64,000 bases of DNA from Pantoea eucrina (GTDB lineage: Bacteria; Pseudomonadota; Gammaproteobacteria; Enterobacterales; Enterobacteriaceae), in contig NZ_MIPP01000017.1 of assembly GCF_002095385.1 (NCBI RefSeq), forward strand, positions 1-64,000, written 5' to 3'. Each line of letters opens with the position of its first letter. The stretch's first letter is position 1. Of the stretch, positions 18,013-27,061 are shown in pieces. Below the pieces are notes generated by a model. It saw only the letters and a list, made by a program, of their open reading frames with translations, had not been told where the DNA came from and made no database searches. The translations under genes were made by a program, and so were the position numbers.

Positions 18013-20004
18013 TTACAGAATAGATTTTGCGGTATTAACCACATTCTCAACGGTAAAGCCGAACTCTTTAAACAGCAGCTCTGCCGGTGCAGATTCACCA
18101 AATGAGGTCATACCCACGATCGCACCGTGCAGGCCGGTATATTTAAACCAGTAATCGGCAATACCCGCTTCAATGGCAACGCGTGCGCCAACCGCTTTCG
18201 GCAGCACCGCTTCACGGTAGGCGGCATCCTGCTTATCAAACACATCCGTTGATGGCATGGAGACCACGCGCACATTGCGGCCTTCGCTGCTGAGTTTGTC
18301 AGCGGCAGCTACCGCCAGCTCAACTTCAGAGCCGGTAGCGATCAGGATCAGTTCCGGCGTGCCGTTGCAATCTTTCAGCACATAGCCACCGCGTACTACA
18401 TTTGCCAGCTGCTCAGCGGTACGATCCTGCTGCGCCAGGTTCTGGCGGGAGAAGATCAGCGCTGACGGGCCATCGACGCGCTCAATGGCATATTTCCACG
18501 CGACAGCAGACTCAACCTGGTCACAGGGACGCCACAGGCTCATGTTTGGCGTCGTACGCAGGCTGGCCATCTGCTCAACCGGCTGGTGCGTCGGGCCATC
18601 TTCACCCAGACCGATAGAGTCGTGGGTATAAACCATGATCTGACGGATCTTCATCAGCGCCGCCATACGCGCTGCGTTGCGGGCATACTCAACAAACATC
18701 AGGAAGGTCGCGGTATAAGGCAGGAAACCGCCGTGCAGCGCAAGGCCGTTGGCAATCGCGGTCATACCAAACTCACGCACGCCGTAATGGATATAGTTAC
18801 CCGCTGCGTCTTCATTGATCGGTTTAGAACCGGACCACATAGTCAGATTGCTGGGTGCCAGATCGGCAGAACCACCGAGGAACTCCGGCAGCAGCTTGCC
18901 AAAAGCTTCAATCGCATTCTGCGAGGCTTTACGGCTGGCGATTTTAGCCGGGTTCGCCTGCAGCTGCTCAATAAACTGCTGCGACTCCGCCTGCCAGTTA
19001 GCCGGCAGCTCATTGTTAACGCGACGTGTAAACTCTTCAGCCAGCGCCGGGAAAGCTGCCGCATAGGCTGCAAACCTCTCATTCCACGCTGACTCTTTCG
19101 CCTGGCCCGCCTCTCTGGCATCCCACTGCGCATAGATATCGGCCGGGATCTCAAACGGCGCATGGCTCCAGCCCAGCTGCTTGCGCGTCAGCGCAATTTC
19201 ATCGTCGCCCAGCGGCGCGCCGTGTGAATCGTGCGTGCCCGCTTTGTTAGGTGAACCGAAACCGATAACGGTTTTACACATCAGCAGTGACGGCTTGTCA
19301 GAGACGCGCTTCGCCTCTTCCACAGCCTGTTTGATCGCATCCGCGTCGTGACCATCCACGCCGCGCACAACATGCCAGCCATAGGCTTCGAAACGTGCTG
19401 CGGTGTCGTCGGAGAACCAGCCATCAACGTGACCATCAATGGAGATACCGTTGTCGTCATAGAACGCGACCAGTTTGCCCAGCTTCAGCGTACCGGCGAT
19501 AGAGCAGACTTCGTGCGAAATCCCTTCCATCATGCAGCCGTCGCCCATGAAAACATAAGTATGGTGGTCTACGATATCATGACCCGGACGGTTGAACTGT
19601 GCAGCCAGCGTGCGCTCGGCGATCGCAAAGCCCACGGCGTTGGCGATGCCCTGACCCAGCGGGCCGGTTGTGGTTTCCACGCCTGGCGTGTAGCCATATT
19701 CCGGGTGACCTGGGGTTTTAGAGTGCAGCTGGCGGAAGTTCTGCAGCTCGCTCATTGGCAGATCGTAGCCGGCAAGGTGCAGCAGGCTGTAGATCAGCAT
19801 AGAGCCATGTCCGTTCGAGAGCACGAAGCGGTCGCGGTCAGCCCACTGCGGGTTAACCGGGTTGTGGTTCAGGAAGTCGCGCCACAGCACTTCAGCGATA
19901 TCCGCCATGCCCATCGGGGCACCCGGGTGTCCCGATTTAGCTTTCTGTACTGCGTCCATACTTAACGCACGAATGGCGTTGGCAAGCTCTTTACGAGAGG
20001 GCAT
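18013..20004 (-). CDS. tktA: transketolase A
   Basis: Thiamine-diphosphate enzyme of the non-oxidative pentose phosphate pathway. It has 663 residues, the E. coli length. The thiamine motif begins [18 protein letters not shown] near residue 155. [15 protein letters not shown] near residue 65 and the transketolase signature around [17 protein letters not shown] near 465 are intact. The ATG at 20004 follows CTGGAGTAGAAC. It is divergent from loiP. Confidence 0.97.
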   Translation of the reverse strand: MPSRKELANAIRALSMDAVQKAKSGHPGAPMGMADIAEVLWRDFLNHNPVNPQWADRDRFVLSNGHGSMLIYSLLHLAGYDLPMSELQNFRQLHSKTPGHPEYGYTPGVETTTGPLGQGIANAVGFAIAERTLAAQFNRPGHDIVDHHTYVFMGDGCMMEGISHEVCSIAGTLKLGKLVAFYDDNGISIDGHVDGWFSDDTAARFEAYGWHVVRGVDGHDADAIKQAVEEAKRVSDKPSLLMCKTVIGFGSPNKAGTHDSHGAPLGDDEIALTRKQLGWSHAPFEIPADIYAQWDAREAGQAKESAWNERFAAYAAAFPALAEEFTRRVNNELPANWQAESQQFIEQLQANPAKIASRKASQNAIEAFGKLLPEFLGGSADLAPSNLTMWSGSKPINEDAAGNYIHYGVREFGMTAIANGLALHGGFLPYTATFLMFVEYARNAARMAALMKIRQIMVYTHDSIGLGEDGPTHQPVEQMASLRTTPNMSLWRPCDQVESAVAWKYAIERVDGPSALIFSRQNLAQQDRTAEQLANVVRGGYVLKDCNGTPELILIATGSEVELAVAAADKLSSEGRNVRVVSMPSTDVFDKQDAAYREAVLPKAVGARVAIEAGIADYWFKYTGLHGAIVGMTSFGESAPAELLFKEFGFTVENVVNTAKSIL

Positions 20005-20275
20005 GTTCTACTCCAGATCGGATTAAGCTCCGCCGCGCTTAACGTATTGTAATTAATCAGTTATAAGGCGAAGCGTGAAAGAAGTCGCCCATCAATGTAC
20101 ATGAAAATCGCCACAAAAGTACATGCATCCGCGTGCTAATTATCATGGCTGCGATTGCATTTTAAGCCGCGTCTGCTAGCAACCGTGAAACGGGCGCGCT
20201 ATAAACATCGGGTTTATACATCTGGCCTGCTTTCAGGTGTCTGTTTTTACGACGAGTTACTTAAAGGATGATGAT

Positions 20276-21031
20276 ATGAAAATCCGGGCTACGGTTACGG
20301 CAATCGGAATGGCAGCGCTACTGAGCGGCTGTCAGGGGTTTGATAACAACGCGCTGCTGCAGTCGGGCGCGCAGGCCTATCAGGCCTATTCGCTCAGCGA
20401 TGCGCAGGTAAAACAGCTGAGCGATCAGTCCTGTGCACAAATGGATAAAGAGAATCAGGTCGCGGCGGCAAACAGCAGCTATCAGCAGCGTTTGAATAAG
20501 ATCGCTGCCGCGCTGGGCGACAATATCAACGGCACGCCGGCGAACTACAAGGTGTACGTCACCAAAGATGTCAACGCCTGGGCGATGGCTAACGGCTGCA
20601 TCCGCGTTTACAGCGGCCTGATGGATATGATGACCGATAATGAAGTGGAAGGCGTGCTGGGCCATGAGATGGGTCACGTCGCGCTGGGCCACACGCGTAA
20701 AGCGATGCAGGTTGCCTTTGCCACCGAAGCCGCACGCGGGGCTGCCGCCTCGGTCGGCGGTATTATTGGTTCGCTGTCGCAGTCGCAGCTGGGCGATATC
20801 GGCGAGAAGCTGGTTAACGCGCAGTTCTCGCAGACTCAGGAGTCGCAGGCAGATGACTACTCATATGATCTGCTGAAAAAGCGCGGCATTAACCCGCTCG
20901 GTTTAGCCACCAGCTTTGAGAAGCTGGCGAAGATGGATCAGGGGCATCAGAGTTCAATGTTTGACTCCCATCCTGATTCAGAAGCGCGCGCGCAGCATAT
21001 CCGCGATCGTATCGCCGCAGACGGTAAATAA
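20276..21031 (+). CDS. loiP: outer-membrane lipoprotein metalloprotease LoiP
   Basis: M48-family zinc peptidase (older name yggG). The ATG at 20276, preceded by AAAGGATGATGAT, gives 251 residues and places a lipobox LLSGC at residues 15-19, so Cys19 is lipidated. The zinc motif HEMGH is near residue 133, and the distal Glu lies in QESQADDYSYDLL. It lies between tktA and speB as in E. coli. Confidence 0.94.
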   Translation: MKIRATVTAIGMAALLSGCQGFDNNALLQSGAQAYQAYSLSDAQVKQLSDQSCAQMDKENQVAAANSSYQQRLNKIAAALGDNINGTPANYKVYVTKDVNAWAMANGCIRVYSGLMDMMTDNEVEGVLGHEMGHVALGHTRKAMQVAFATEAARGAAASVGGIIGSLSQSQLGDIGEKLVNAQFSQTQESQADDYSYDLLKKRGINPLGLATSFEKLAKMDQGHQSSMFDSHPDSEARAQHIRDRIAADGK

Positions 21032-21040
21032 GCGCCTGAT

Positions 21041-21071
21041 GCAGCCCTTCTCCCGGCGGGAGAAGGGCTGC
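21041..21071. terminator. bidirectional hairpin between loiP and speB
   Basis: Arms of 14 bases (GCAGCCCTTCTCCC and its exact complement) with a three-base loop fill the 45-bp gap between the convergent loiP and speB genes. No T-run follows on either side. Confidence 0.6.
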
Positions 21072-21076
21072 TGCTA

Positions 21077-21997
21077 TCAGCCTTTGTTCGCTGCCTGCAC
21101 GTGCAGCATATCCAGCGCCAGCGTAGCCGCTGCCAGCGCGGTCAGATCGGCGTGATCGTAACCCGGCGCCACCTCAACCAGATCCATGCCGACAATATTC
21201 ATTCCCTGCAGGCCGCGCACCAGTTTGGTCGCTTTGTCGCTGCTCAGGCCGCCAATCACCGGCGTGCCGGTGCCTGGCGCGTGCGCCGGATCGAGGCAGT
21301 CGATATCAAACGTCAGGTAGACCGGCAGGTCGCCCACGGTGCGCTTCACCTCCGCCAGAATATCATCCACGCTGCGATCGTTAACCTGCGCCGCGTCCAG
21401 CACGTTAAAGCCCAGACTCTTATCATATTCAGTACGAATACCGATCTGTACCGAGTGCTGCGGATCGATCAGCCCCTCTTTTGGCGCAGTGAAAAACATG
21501 GTGCCGTGGTCAAACGTCGGGCCGTTAGAGTAGGTGTCGGTATGCGCATCAAAATGCACCAGCGCCATTTTGCCGAAATGCTTCGCGTGAGCGCGCAGTA
21601 GCGGCAGCGTAATGTAGTGGTCACCGCCAAAGGTCAGCATGCGCTTGCCGCTGGCCAGCAGTTTTTCCGCATGCGCCTGCAGTTTGTCTGAGAGATCCTG
21701 TGAGTCACCAAATGCGTAAACCAGGTCACCGCAGTCCACGACATTCAGGCGCTGACGCAGATCAAACTCCCACGGCCAGCGGCACCCTTCCCACGCCAGA
21801 TTAGTGGAGATCTGACGAATCGCGCCCGGCCCCAGACGGCTGCCCGGACGGCCCGACGTAGCGGCGTCAAACGGCACACCGGTGATCACCCACTCAGCAT
21901 CGCTGTCATACGGCTGGAAGTTGAGCGGAAAACGCATGAAGCCAAAGGCGTTGGAAACCAGGGAGTTGTCATACTGATTGCCCAGGGTGTTGTACAT
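21077..21997 (-). CDS. speB: agmatinase
   Basis: Manganese ureohydrolase that converts agmatine to putrescine and urea, the step after SpeA. It has 306 residues, the E. coli length. The metal motifs are GGDHYITLP near residue 124, HFDAHTDTY near 149 and [16 protein letters not shown] near 227. In E. coli speA lies close upstream; here the two are separated by the 20-kb adhesin locus. Confidence 0.96.
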   Translation of the reverse strand: MYNTLGNQYDNSLVSNAFGFMRFPLNFQPYDSDAEWVITGVPFDAATSGRPGSRLGPGAIRQISTNLAWEGCRWPWEFDLRQRLNVVDCGDLVYAFGDSQDLSDKLQAHAEKLLASGKRMLTFGGDHYITLPLLRAHAKHFGKMALVHFDAHTDTYSNGPTFDHGTMFFTAPKEGLIDPQHSVQIGIRTEYDKSLGFNVLDAAQVNDRSVDDILAEVKRTVGDLPVYLTFDIDCLDPAHAPGTGTPVIGGLSSDKATKLVRGLQGMNIVGMDLVEVAPGYDHADLTALAAATLALDMLHVQAANKG

Positions 21998-22049
21998 AAT
22001 TCATCCTCTTTACGTCAGGCAGCACCGGCCTGATTACGGGTCAGGTATA

Positions 22050-22092
22050 AAAAAATCCCTTCCGCGTCGTTAAGCCCGACGAGGAAGGGATT
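22050..22092 (-). terminator. terminator of the bap operon
   Basis: On the minus strand, AATCCCTTCC pairs with GGAAGGGATT around an inner CGTCG/CGACG stem, followed by TTTTTTTAT. It lies about 50 bp after the stop of the membrane-fusion gene. Confidence 0.85.
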
Positions 22093-22141
22093 GATGGCGT
22101 GATTATCGCCGGGAATATACTCCCCTGCAATCCTCATCCGC

Positions 22142-23365
22142 TTAGCGCTCGCGCATCGCCTCTTCAGCTTTATTAAACGGCTTGACCAGATAATCCATCA
22201 CGGTTTTCTCTCCGGTTTTGATATCCACCGTGGAGACCATGCCGGGCGTGATAGAAAAGCGCCGGCCCGCTTTGTTCTGCACATAGTCGTTATCGGTGCG
22301 GATAAACACCCGATAGTAGTAGATCTCTGGTTTCACCTCATCCTGGATAGTGTCAGGTGAGATGCTCTCCACTGCGCCGTTGAGGCCGCCATAGATGGCG
22401 TAATCGTAGGCGGAGATCTTCACCACCGCGCGCTGCCCCGGATGAATAAAGGCGATATCGCGCGGCGACAGGCGCGCCTCCACCAGCAGCCGGTCGTTGA
22501 GCGGGACAATGTTCATCAGCTCGCCGTTAGGCGGCACCACGCCACCGACCGTGGAGACTTTAATATTTTTAACGATGCCGCGCATCGGGGCGCGGATCGT
22601 CAGTCGCGTCACCGTATCTTCGCGTCCTTTAATCACTTCAGCGAGGCTGTCCGCTTCCGCGCTCGCTTTGGCCAGCTCTTCACGCGCCTGTACATAATAT
22701 TGCGAACGCATATCGGTCAGCTTCAGCTCCAGATCGGATTTTTCACGCTGCAGGCGCAGCACCTCCACATTGCTGGCAGCCCCGCTCTTTGCCAGCCGCT
22801 GCGTAATCGCCAGCTCGCGGTTAGCCAGCGCCAGCGACGCGTTAAACTGCTTCGTCGCGTCGTTGAGCTGTGCCCGTTTAGTATTATAGAGACGGGTTTC
22901 TGCCGCGATCAGATCGGGCCAGCCGCTGAGCTCATCCGGAAAGGTCAGCCGGGTGTCGTTAACCTCTGCCCGCAGGCGTGACGCCGCCGCCAGCGCGGCG
23001 CGATAGCGTGCCGCGCTCTCACCCACGCTTGACTGGGAACGGGTCGGATCGAGACGCGCCACCACCTCACCCGCCTGCACCTGATCGCCCTCATGCACGT
23101 ACAGCTCCGTCAGAATACCGCCCTCCAGCGACTGCAGCACCTGCTCGCGCGAGCTGGGGATCACCTTGCCGGTCCCGGTTGAGACTTCATCCAGCACGCC
23201 AAACCACGCCCAGATCAGCGCGACCAGCATCAGCGCGGCGCTGATAACAATCAGCCGCACCGCCCCGCTGTAGTGCGTTTCCGATTTCAGTTCGCCCAGC
23301 AGATCGTCTGACGCGTCTGTTTCAGCAGCCGTGACCAGCCGCAGTTTTGCCGGCAGCTGCTTCAT
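22142..23365 (-). CDS. bapD: type I secretion membrane-fusion protein (HlyD family, BapD-like)
   Basis: Periplasmic adaptor that joins the ABC exporter to the outer-membrane channel. The ATG at 23365 overlaps the stop of the ABC gene (ATGA) and gives 407 residues starting MKQLPAKLRL. One membrane helix (VISAALMLVALIWAWFGVL) lies near residues 39-57. It is followed by a biotinyl-lipoyl domain (GGILTELYVHEGDQVQAGEV), a long coiled coil of about residues 110-260, and the second lipoyl half (TIRAPMRGIVKNIKV). An upstream in-frame start at 23530 lies inside the ABC gene and is rejected. It is last in the order bapA-B-C-D known from Salmonella. Confidence 0.9.
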   Translation of the reverse strand: MKQLPAKLRLVTAAETDASDDLLGELKSETHYSGAVRLIVISAALMLVALIWAWFGVLDEVSTGTGKVIPSSREQVLQSLEGGILTELYVHEGDQVQAGEVVARLDPTRSQSSVGESAARYRAALAAASRLRAEVNDTRLTFPDELSGWPDLIAAETRLYNTKRAQLNDATKQFNASLALANRELAITQRLAKSGAASNVEVLRLQREKSDLELKLTDMRSQYYVQAREELAKASAEADSLAEVIKGREDTVTRLTIRAPMRGIVKNIKVSTVGGVVPPNGELMNIVPLNDRLLVEARLSPRDIAFIHPGQRAVVKISAYDYAIYGGLNGAVESISPDTIQDEVKPEIYYYRVFIRTDNDYVQNKAGRRFSITPGMVSTVDIKTGEKTVMDYLVKPFNKAEEAMRER

Positions 23366-25542
23366 GCGTTCACCTCCGGCAGATTTCCGCCGCTGCGCGC
23401 TGGCGGCAGCGCTTTCTCTTTCGGACTGTCCATAACCAGCTGCCCCTCTTTCAGCACCAGGATCCGATCCACCAGCGACAGAATCGCGGCGCGATGCGTC
23501 GCCACGATCAGCGTGCGGCCGTTCAGCCATGCGCCGAGGCGCTCAATAAACTCTTTCTCCGTATGGTCGTCGAGCGCGGCGGTGGGTTCATCCAGCAGCA
23601 CGATATTAGGATCGCGCAGCAGCATGCGCGCCAGCAGCAGCGACTGCCGCTGCCCGCCGGAGAGGCCGGTGCCCCCCTCCATGATCGGGTGATCCAGCCC
23701 CAGCGGCAGGCGGCGAATAAATTCCGCTCCGCCGCTCACCGTCAGCGCAGAGAAGATGGCGTCGTCGGTAGCGTGCGCCGCGCCGAGCGTCAGGTTTTCA
23801 CGCAGCGTACCGTGAAACAGACGCGCGTTTTGCGTCAGCAGCCCGACGTTGCGCCGCACGTCGGCCACGTCAATGTGCGGCAGGCTGAGGTTATCAAGCC
23901 GCAGCTCACCGCTCACCAGATCCATGCCGCCCGCCATCGCCTGCAGCAGCGTGGATTTACCGGAGCCGTTGCGGCCCAGCACCGCAATACGCTCCCCAGG
24001 CTGAATGGTCAGGGATTTGATGCGCAGCGCCATGGTCAGCGAGTCGCTGTAGTAGCGAAACATGGCGTCGGTGAACTGATAGTGGCCAAACAGCACCGGA
24101 CAGTGAATACGCGTCTCATCGCTGCTGTTCTCTACCGGCAGATTCATCAGGCCGTCGAGGCTGGTTTTCGCCGCCCTGACCTGCTGCCAGCGCGCCAGTA
24201 CGCCGCACAGCGTTGCCATCGGCGCAATCATGCGCGAGGAGAGCAGCGACGCCGCGACAATCGCCCCGGTGGTGATATCGCCGTTGATCACCATCGGCGC
24301 GCCCACCACAATGACGCTGGCGTAAACCAGCCCCTGCACCGTTACGCCCCAGCTAATGAGCGAGTGCATCACCTTACGCATCGCCACGCCCGACTGCGCG
24401 GTGATACGGATATAGCTGTTCCACTGCTGCAGAAAGCGATCTTCCGCCTGCATCAGCTTGATATCCTCCAGCCCCTGTACGCTCTCCACCAGCACTGCGT
24501 TACGCAGCGTGGACTCTTTCAGCGCCTGCTGCGCCAGCTTCGCCAGTTTTTTCTGGCTGAGCAGGCCCGGCAACACCATCAGCAGCACCGCCACCGGGGC
24601 GATCCACGCCAGCTGTGGCGCGATAATCGCCATAACCAGCAGAAACAGCAGGAAAAATGGCATATCGACAATCGCCGTCACGGTGGTTGAGGTCACCATT
24701 TCCCGGATCGCCTCCAGTTCACGCAGCTGGGAGATAAAAGTGCCGGTAGAGCGCGGCACCACGCTGTTGCGCAGCCGCAGCGCATGACCAAACACCCGAT
24801 CGGAGACGCGCATATCAGCGCGCTTGCCCAGCAGATCGGTGACGTGATCGCGGCCCACGCGCAGAATATAGGTAAATACCACCGAAATGATCACGCCAGC
24901 ATAGAGGACATAGAGCGTGGGATAAGATTGCGCCGGGATCACCTGGTCATAGACCTGCATCGAAAACACAATTCCTACCAGCGCCAGCAGATTGATCAAG
25001 AAGGACGCCAGCATCACATAGCCGTAGGGACGCAGATCGTGCAGCACCAGCCGCCGCAGCCAGTCGGGGCGAACGGTGGCGAGATAGCGATCGACCCGGC
25101 TATCTTTCGCCGCCGCCACCGGTCGCAGCGCGGCCACCACGCGGAGGGCGGGCAGCAGATCGGTGAGCATCACCGGCGTCGGCTGTTCATCGCCGGAAAA
25201 GTGCACCCGAACGCGGTCATCACCATCAAACGCCGTCACCACGCCGACCTGGCCATCATCCAGCTCTACCGCCAGCGGCAGGCGCCAGCGCGTGATCTCC
25301 TGGCTCTCCTCGGCAAACAGCTGCAGCGACAGCCCCGCCTGACGTGCCAGATGGCGCAGCGCTTTATCGCGCGTCTGTTTGCCCTGCCACTCTGCTGCCG
25401 CCATGATCATGCCCGGCGAACAGGGCAGCCGGTAGTGGGTCGCGATCTGAATAATAGCCGTGGCCCAGCCGTTAAGCGGCAGCTCGCCGCCGCCGCTGGC
25501 GGACTGGCCCTCAGGCGCGTCCGGAATGTGTAATTGGGTCAT
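23362..25542 (-). CDS. bapC: type I secretion ABC exporter with C39-like domain (BapC/LapB-like)
   Basis: Inner-membrane ATPase-permease that powers export of the adjacent adhesin. It has 726 residues. Residues about 20-145 resemble a C39 peptidase fold but lack the catalytic Cys box, so this is a substrate-binding C39-like domain, as in LapB and HlyB. Membrane helices follow from about 165 to 430. The nucleotide-binding domain has Walker A GRNGSGKST, the signature LSGGQRQSLLLARMLL and Walker B IVLLDEPTAALDD. Both ends overlap neighbouring genes by four bases, so bapB, bapC and bapD are translationally coupled. Confidence 0.92.
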   Translation of the reverse strand: MTQLHIPDAPEGQSASGGGELPLNGWATAIIQIATHYRLPCSPGMIMAAAEWQGKQTRDKALRHLARQAGLSLQLFAEESQEITRWRLPLAVELDDGQVGVVTAFDGDDRVRVHFSGDEQPTPVMLTDLLPALRVVAALRPVAAAKDSRVDRYLATVRPDWLRRLVLHDLRPYGYVMLASFLINLLALVGIVFSMQVYDQVIPAQSYPTLYVLYAGVIISVVFTYILRVGRDHVTDLLGKRADMRVSDRVFGHALRLRNSVVPRSTGTFISQLRELEAIREMVTSTTVTAIVDMPFFLLFLLVMAIIAPQLAWIAPVAVLLMVLPGLLSQKKLAKLAQQALKESTLRNAVLVESVQGLEDIKLMQAEDRFLQQWNSYIRITAQSGVAMRKVMHSLISWGVTVQGLVYASVIVVGAPMVINGDITTGAIVAASLLSSRMIAPMATLCGVLARWQQVRAAKTSLDGLMNLPVENSSDETRIHCPVLFGHYQFTDAMFRYYSDSLTMALRIKSLTIQPGERIAVLGRNGSGKSTLLQAMAGGMDLVSGELRLDNLSLPHIDVADVRRNVGLLTQNARLFHGTLRENLTLGAAHATDDAIFSALTVSGGAEFIRRLPLGLDHPIMEGGTGLSGGQRQSLLLARMLLRDPNIVLLDEPTAALDDHTEKEFIERLGAWLNGRTLIVATHRAAILSLVDRILVLKEGQLVMDSPKEKALPPARSGGNLPEVNA

Positions 25543-26990
25543 GGCTGGATCTCCACGGTCTGGATGCGCTGGTTATTGAGCGTAAAGGCTGAACGGATCT
25601 GTCCGGTGCTGTAGAGACAGTCGAGCTGCAGCGATCGCAGCTGGCTTACGGTCTGCTGTAGCGTAAAGCGGGTCTGCCACACCTCCTGTTCGGCATTGAG
25701 TACGTCCAGCAGCGGGCGCGTGCCAAGCTGCAGATACTGATCCTGATAGAGCTGGCGGGTTTTCTCGCCCAGCGCCTGCTGGCGCCCCATGATCGCCAGA
25801 CTCTGCGACAGGCTGAGCGCCTCATTCTGCGACTCGCTCAGCTGCTGGCGCGCCTTCAGCCGTGCGGAATTTACCGCTGCGTTTGCCGCCTGCAGCGCGC
25901 TGGCGGCAGCGTCGCGCGCGGCGGTGATCCCGCCGCCCTGATAAAGCGGCATCTCGACTTTGACAAAGGCAGAGTACTGCGTGCGGTCCAGCGACTGACT
26001 GCCGGCGTAGCGATCGTTGAGATAGTGGGTAACCTGCGGTTCCAGCGAGATAGTCGGCAGGTTCTGCGCACTGGCATTATCAAGTTTGGCCTGCGCCTGA
26101 TTAGCCTGCGCCCACGCGGCCAGTACCGCCGGGTTGGTTTTGTCATCCGCTTTGCCACTGGCGCAGCCGCGGGTCAGCGTTGCGGGAAACTGGTCGCTGA
26201 CCTGCTTTACCAGCGGCCAGCCCAGATAGGTGGCTAAGGTTGCGCGCCAGCGGTTAAGGCTCGCCTGATACTGCGTCAGGGTGGTGCGCGCGCCTTCAAT
26301 ACGCGCATCGGTCTGGGTCGCGTCGGAGAGCGAGGCGGCGCCCTCCTCATTACGCTGCCGCGCCAGTACGCCAATCCGGCTCAGGGCGCTGAGCTGATCG
26401 CGGGCAATCTTTACCAGCTGCTGATAGCCCTGCACCTGAACCAGTGCCGCTGCGGTATCGTGCGCCACGCTATCGATACTCACCAGCACGTTTGCCTGCT
26501 CCTGCGCCACGCCCGCCTCGGCAGAGCGCACCGAACTGCTGACTTTGCCAAAGTCATAAAGCATCTGCGACACCGACAGCACAAATGAGGGGGTGAAGCC
26601 GCTGCCGCTGTAACTGTTGCTATAGCCATTGTTCATGCCCGCACTGATTTGCGGATAATATTTTGCTTTTGCCACATCGACCTGATTCGCCTGCTCCAGC
26701 ATGGTGCCGATCGCCTGCGCGATATCAGGATGCCACTGCACCGCACGCTGCACCGCCTGCTCAATTGTCAGGGTGTCCGGCACGCGGCTTAGCGCCGGTT
26801 CGGCGACTTCACCGGCGAGCGACGGCAGCTCCTGCTGCTGAACCAGCTCGCTTTGCGTAATAGATCCAGCGCGTATCAGCGTCTCACTGGCGGCACTAAG
26901 ATGCGCACTGTAAAACAACAGAAAGCCCGCGCTTACTACGGCGGGCAGAGAGGAACGGCGAAAAGGTGCGCCGGATTGCATCAGATCCAT
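25539..26990 (-). CDS. bapB: TolC-family outer-membrane channel (BapB/LapE-like)
   Basis: A 483-residue outer-membrane efflux protein forming the exit duct of the secretion system. A hydrophobic stretch (SAGFLLFYSAHLSAAS) within the first 35 residues is a signal peptide. Two OEP repeats contain long helices, with text such as VLVSIDSVAHDTAAALVQVQ and LYQDQYLQLGTRPLLDVLNA, the conserved TolC-family strand entry. It starts 71 bp after the adhesin stop, behind a small hairpin, and overlaps bapC by four bases. A second ATG four codons in is an alternative start. Confidence 0.9.
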   Translation of the reverse strand: MDLMQSGAPFRRSSLPAVVSAGFLLFYSAHLSAASETLIRAGSITQSELVQQQELPSLAGEVAEPALSRVPDTLTIEQAVQRAVQWHPDIAQAIGTMLEQANQVDVAKAKYYPQISAGMNNGYSNSYSGSGFTPSFVLSVSQMLYDFGKVSSSVRSAEAGVAQEQANVLVSIDSVAHDTAAALVQVQGYQQLVKIARDQLSALSRIGVLARQRNEEGAASLSDATQTDARIEGARTTLTQYQASLNRWRATLATYLGWPLVKQVSDQFPATLTRGCASGKADDKTNPAVLAAWAQANQAQAKLDNASAQNLPTISLEPQVTHYLNDRYAGSQSLDRTQYSAFVKVEMPLYQGGGITAARDAAASALQAANAAVNSARLKARQQLSESQNEALSLSQSLAIMGRQQALGEKTRQLYQDQYLQLGTRPLLDVLNAEQEVWQTRFTLQQTVSQLRSLQLDCLYSTGQIRSAFTLNNQRIQTVEIQP

Positions 26991-27015
26991 CGATTATCCA
27001 CCAGTCAGAATAGAG

Positions 27016-27035
27016 AAAGGGCACCTCCTGTGCCC
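27016..27035 (-). terminator. possible attenuator between bapA and bapB
   Basis: GGGCAC-N5-GTGCCC is a six-pair hairpin in the 71-bp gap after the bapA stop. On the minus strand TTTCTCTATTCT follows, an imperfect T-run. It could partly stop transcription, so that exporter genes are expressed below the adhesin. This is an inference from the structure. Confidence 0.4.
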
Positions 27036-27061
27036 GTGATGCTTCCCTGCGTCACACACCA

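Noticed and set aside
23366-23530. Longer start for the membrane-fusion gene
   Set aside because: The extension is low-complexity Arg/Ala/Ser text inside the ABC gene, whereas the ATG at 23365 has the expected ATGA overlap and a normal N-terminus.
23347-25533. Long plus-strand frames inside the ABC exporter gene
   Set aside because: They are antisense shadows of a well-conserved exporter with Walker A, signature and Walker B motifs.
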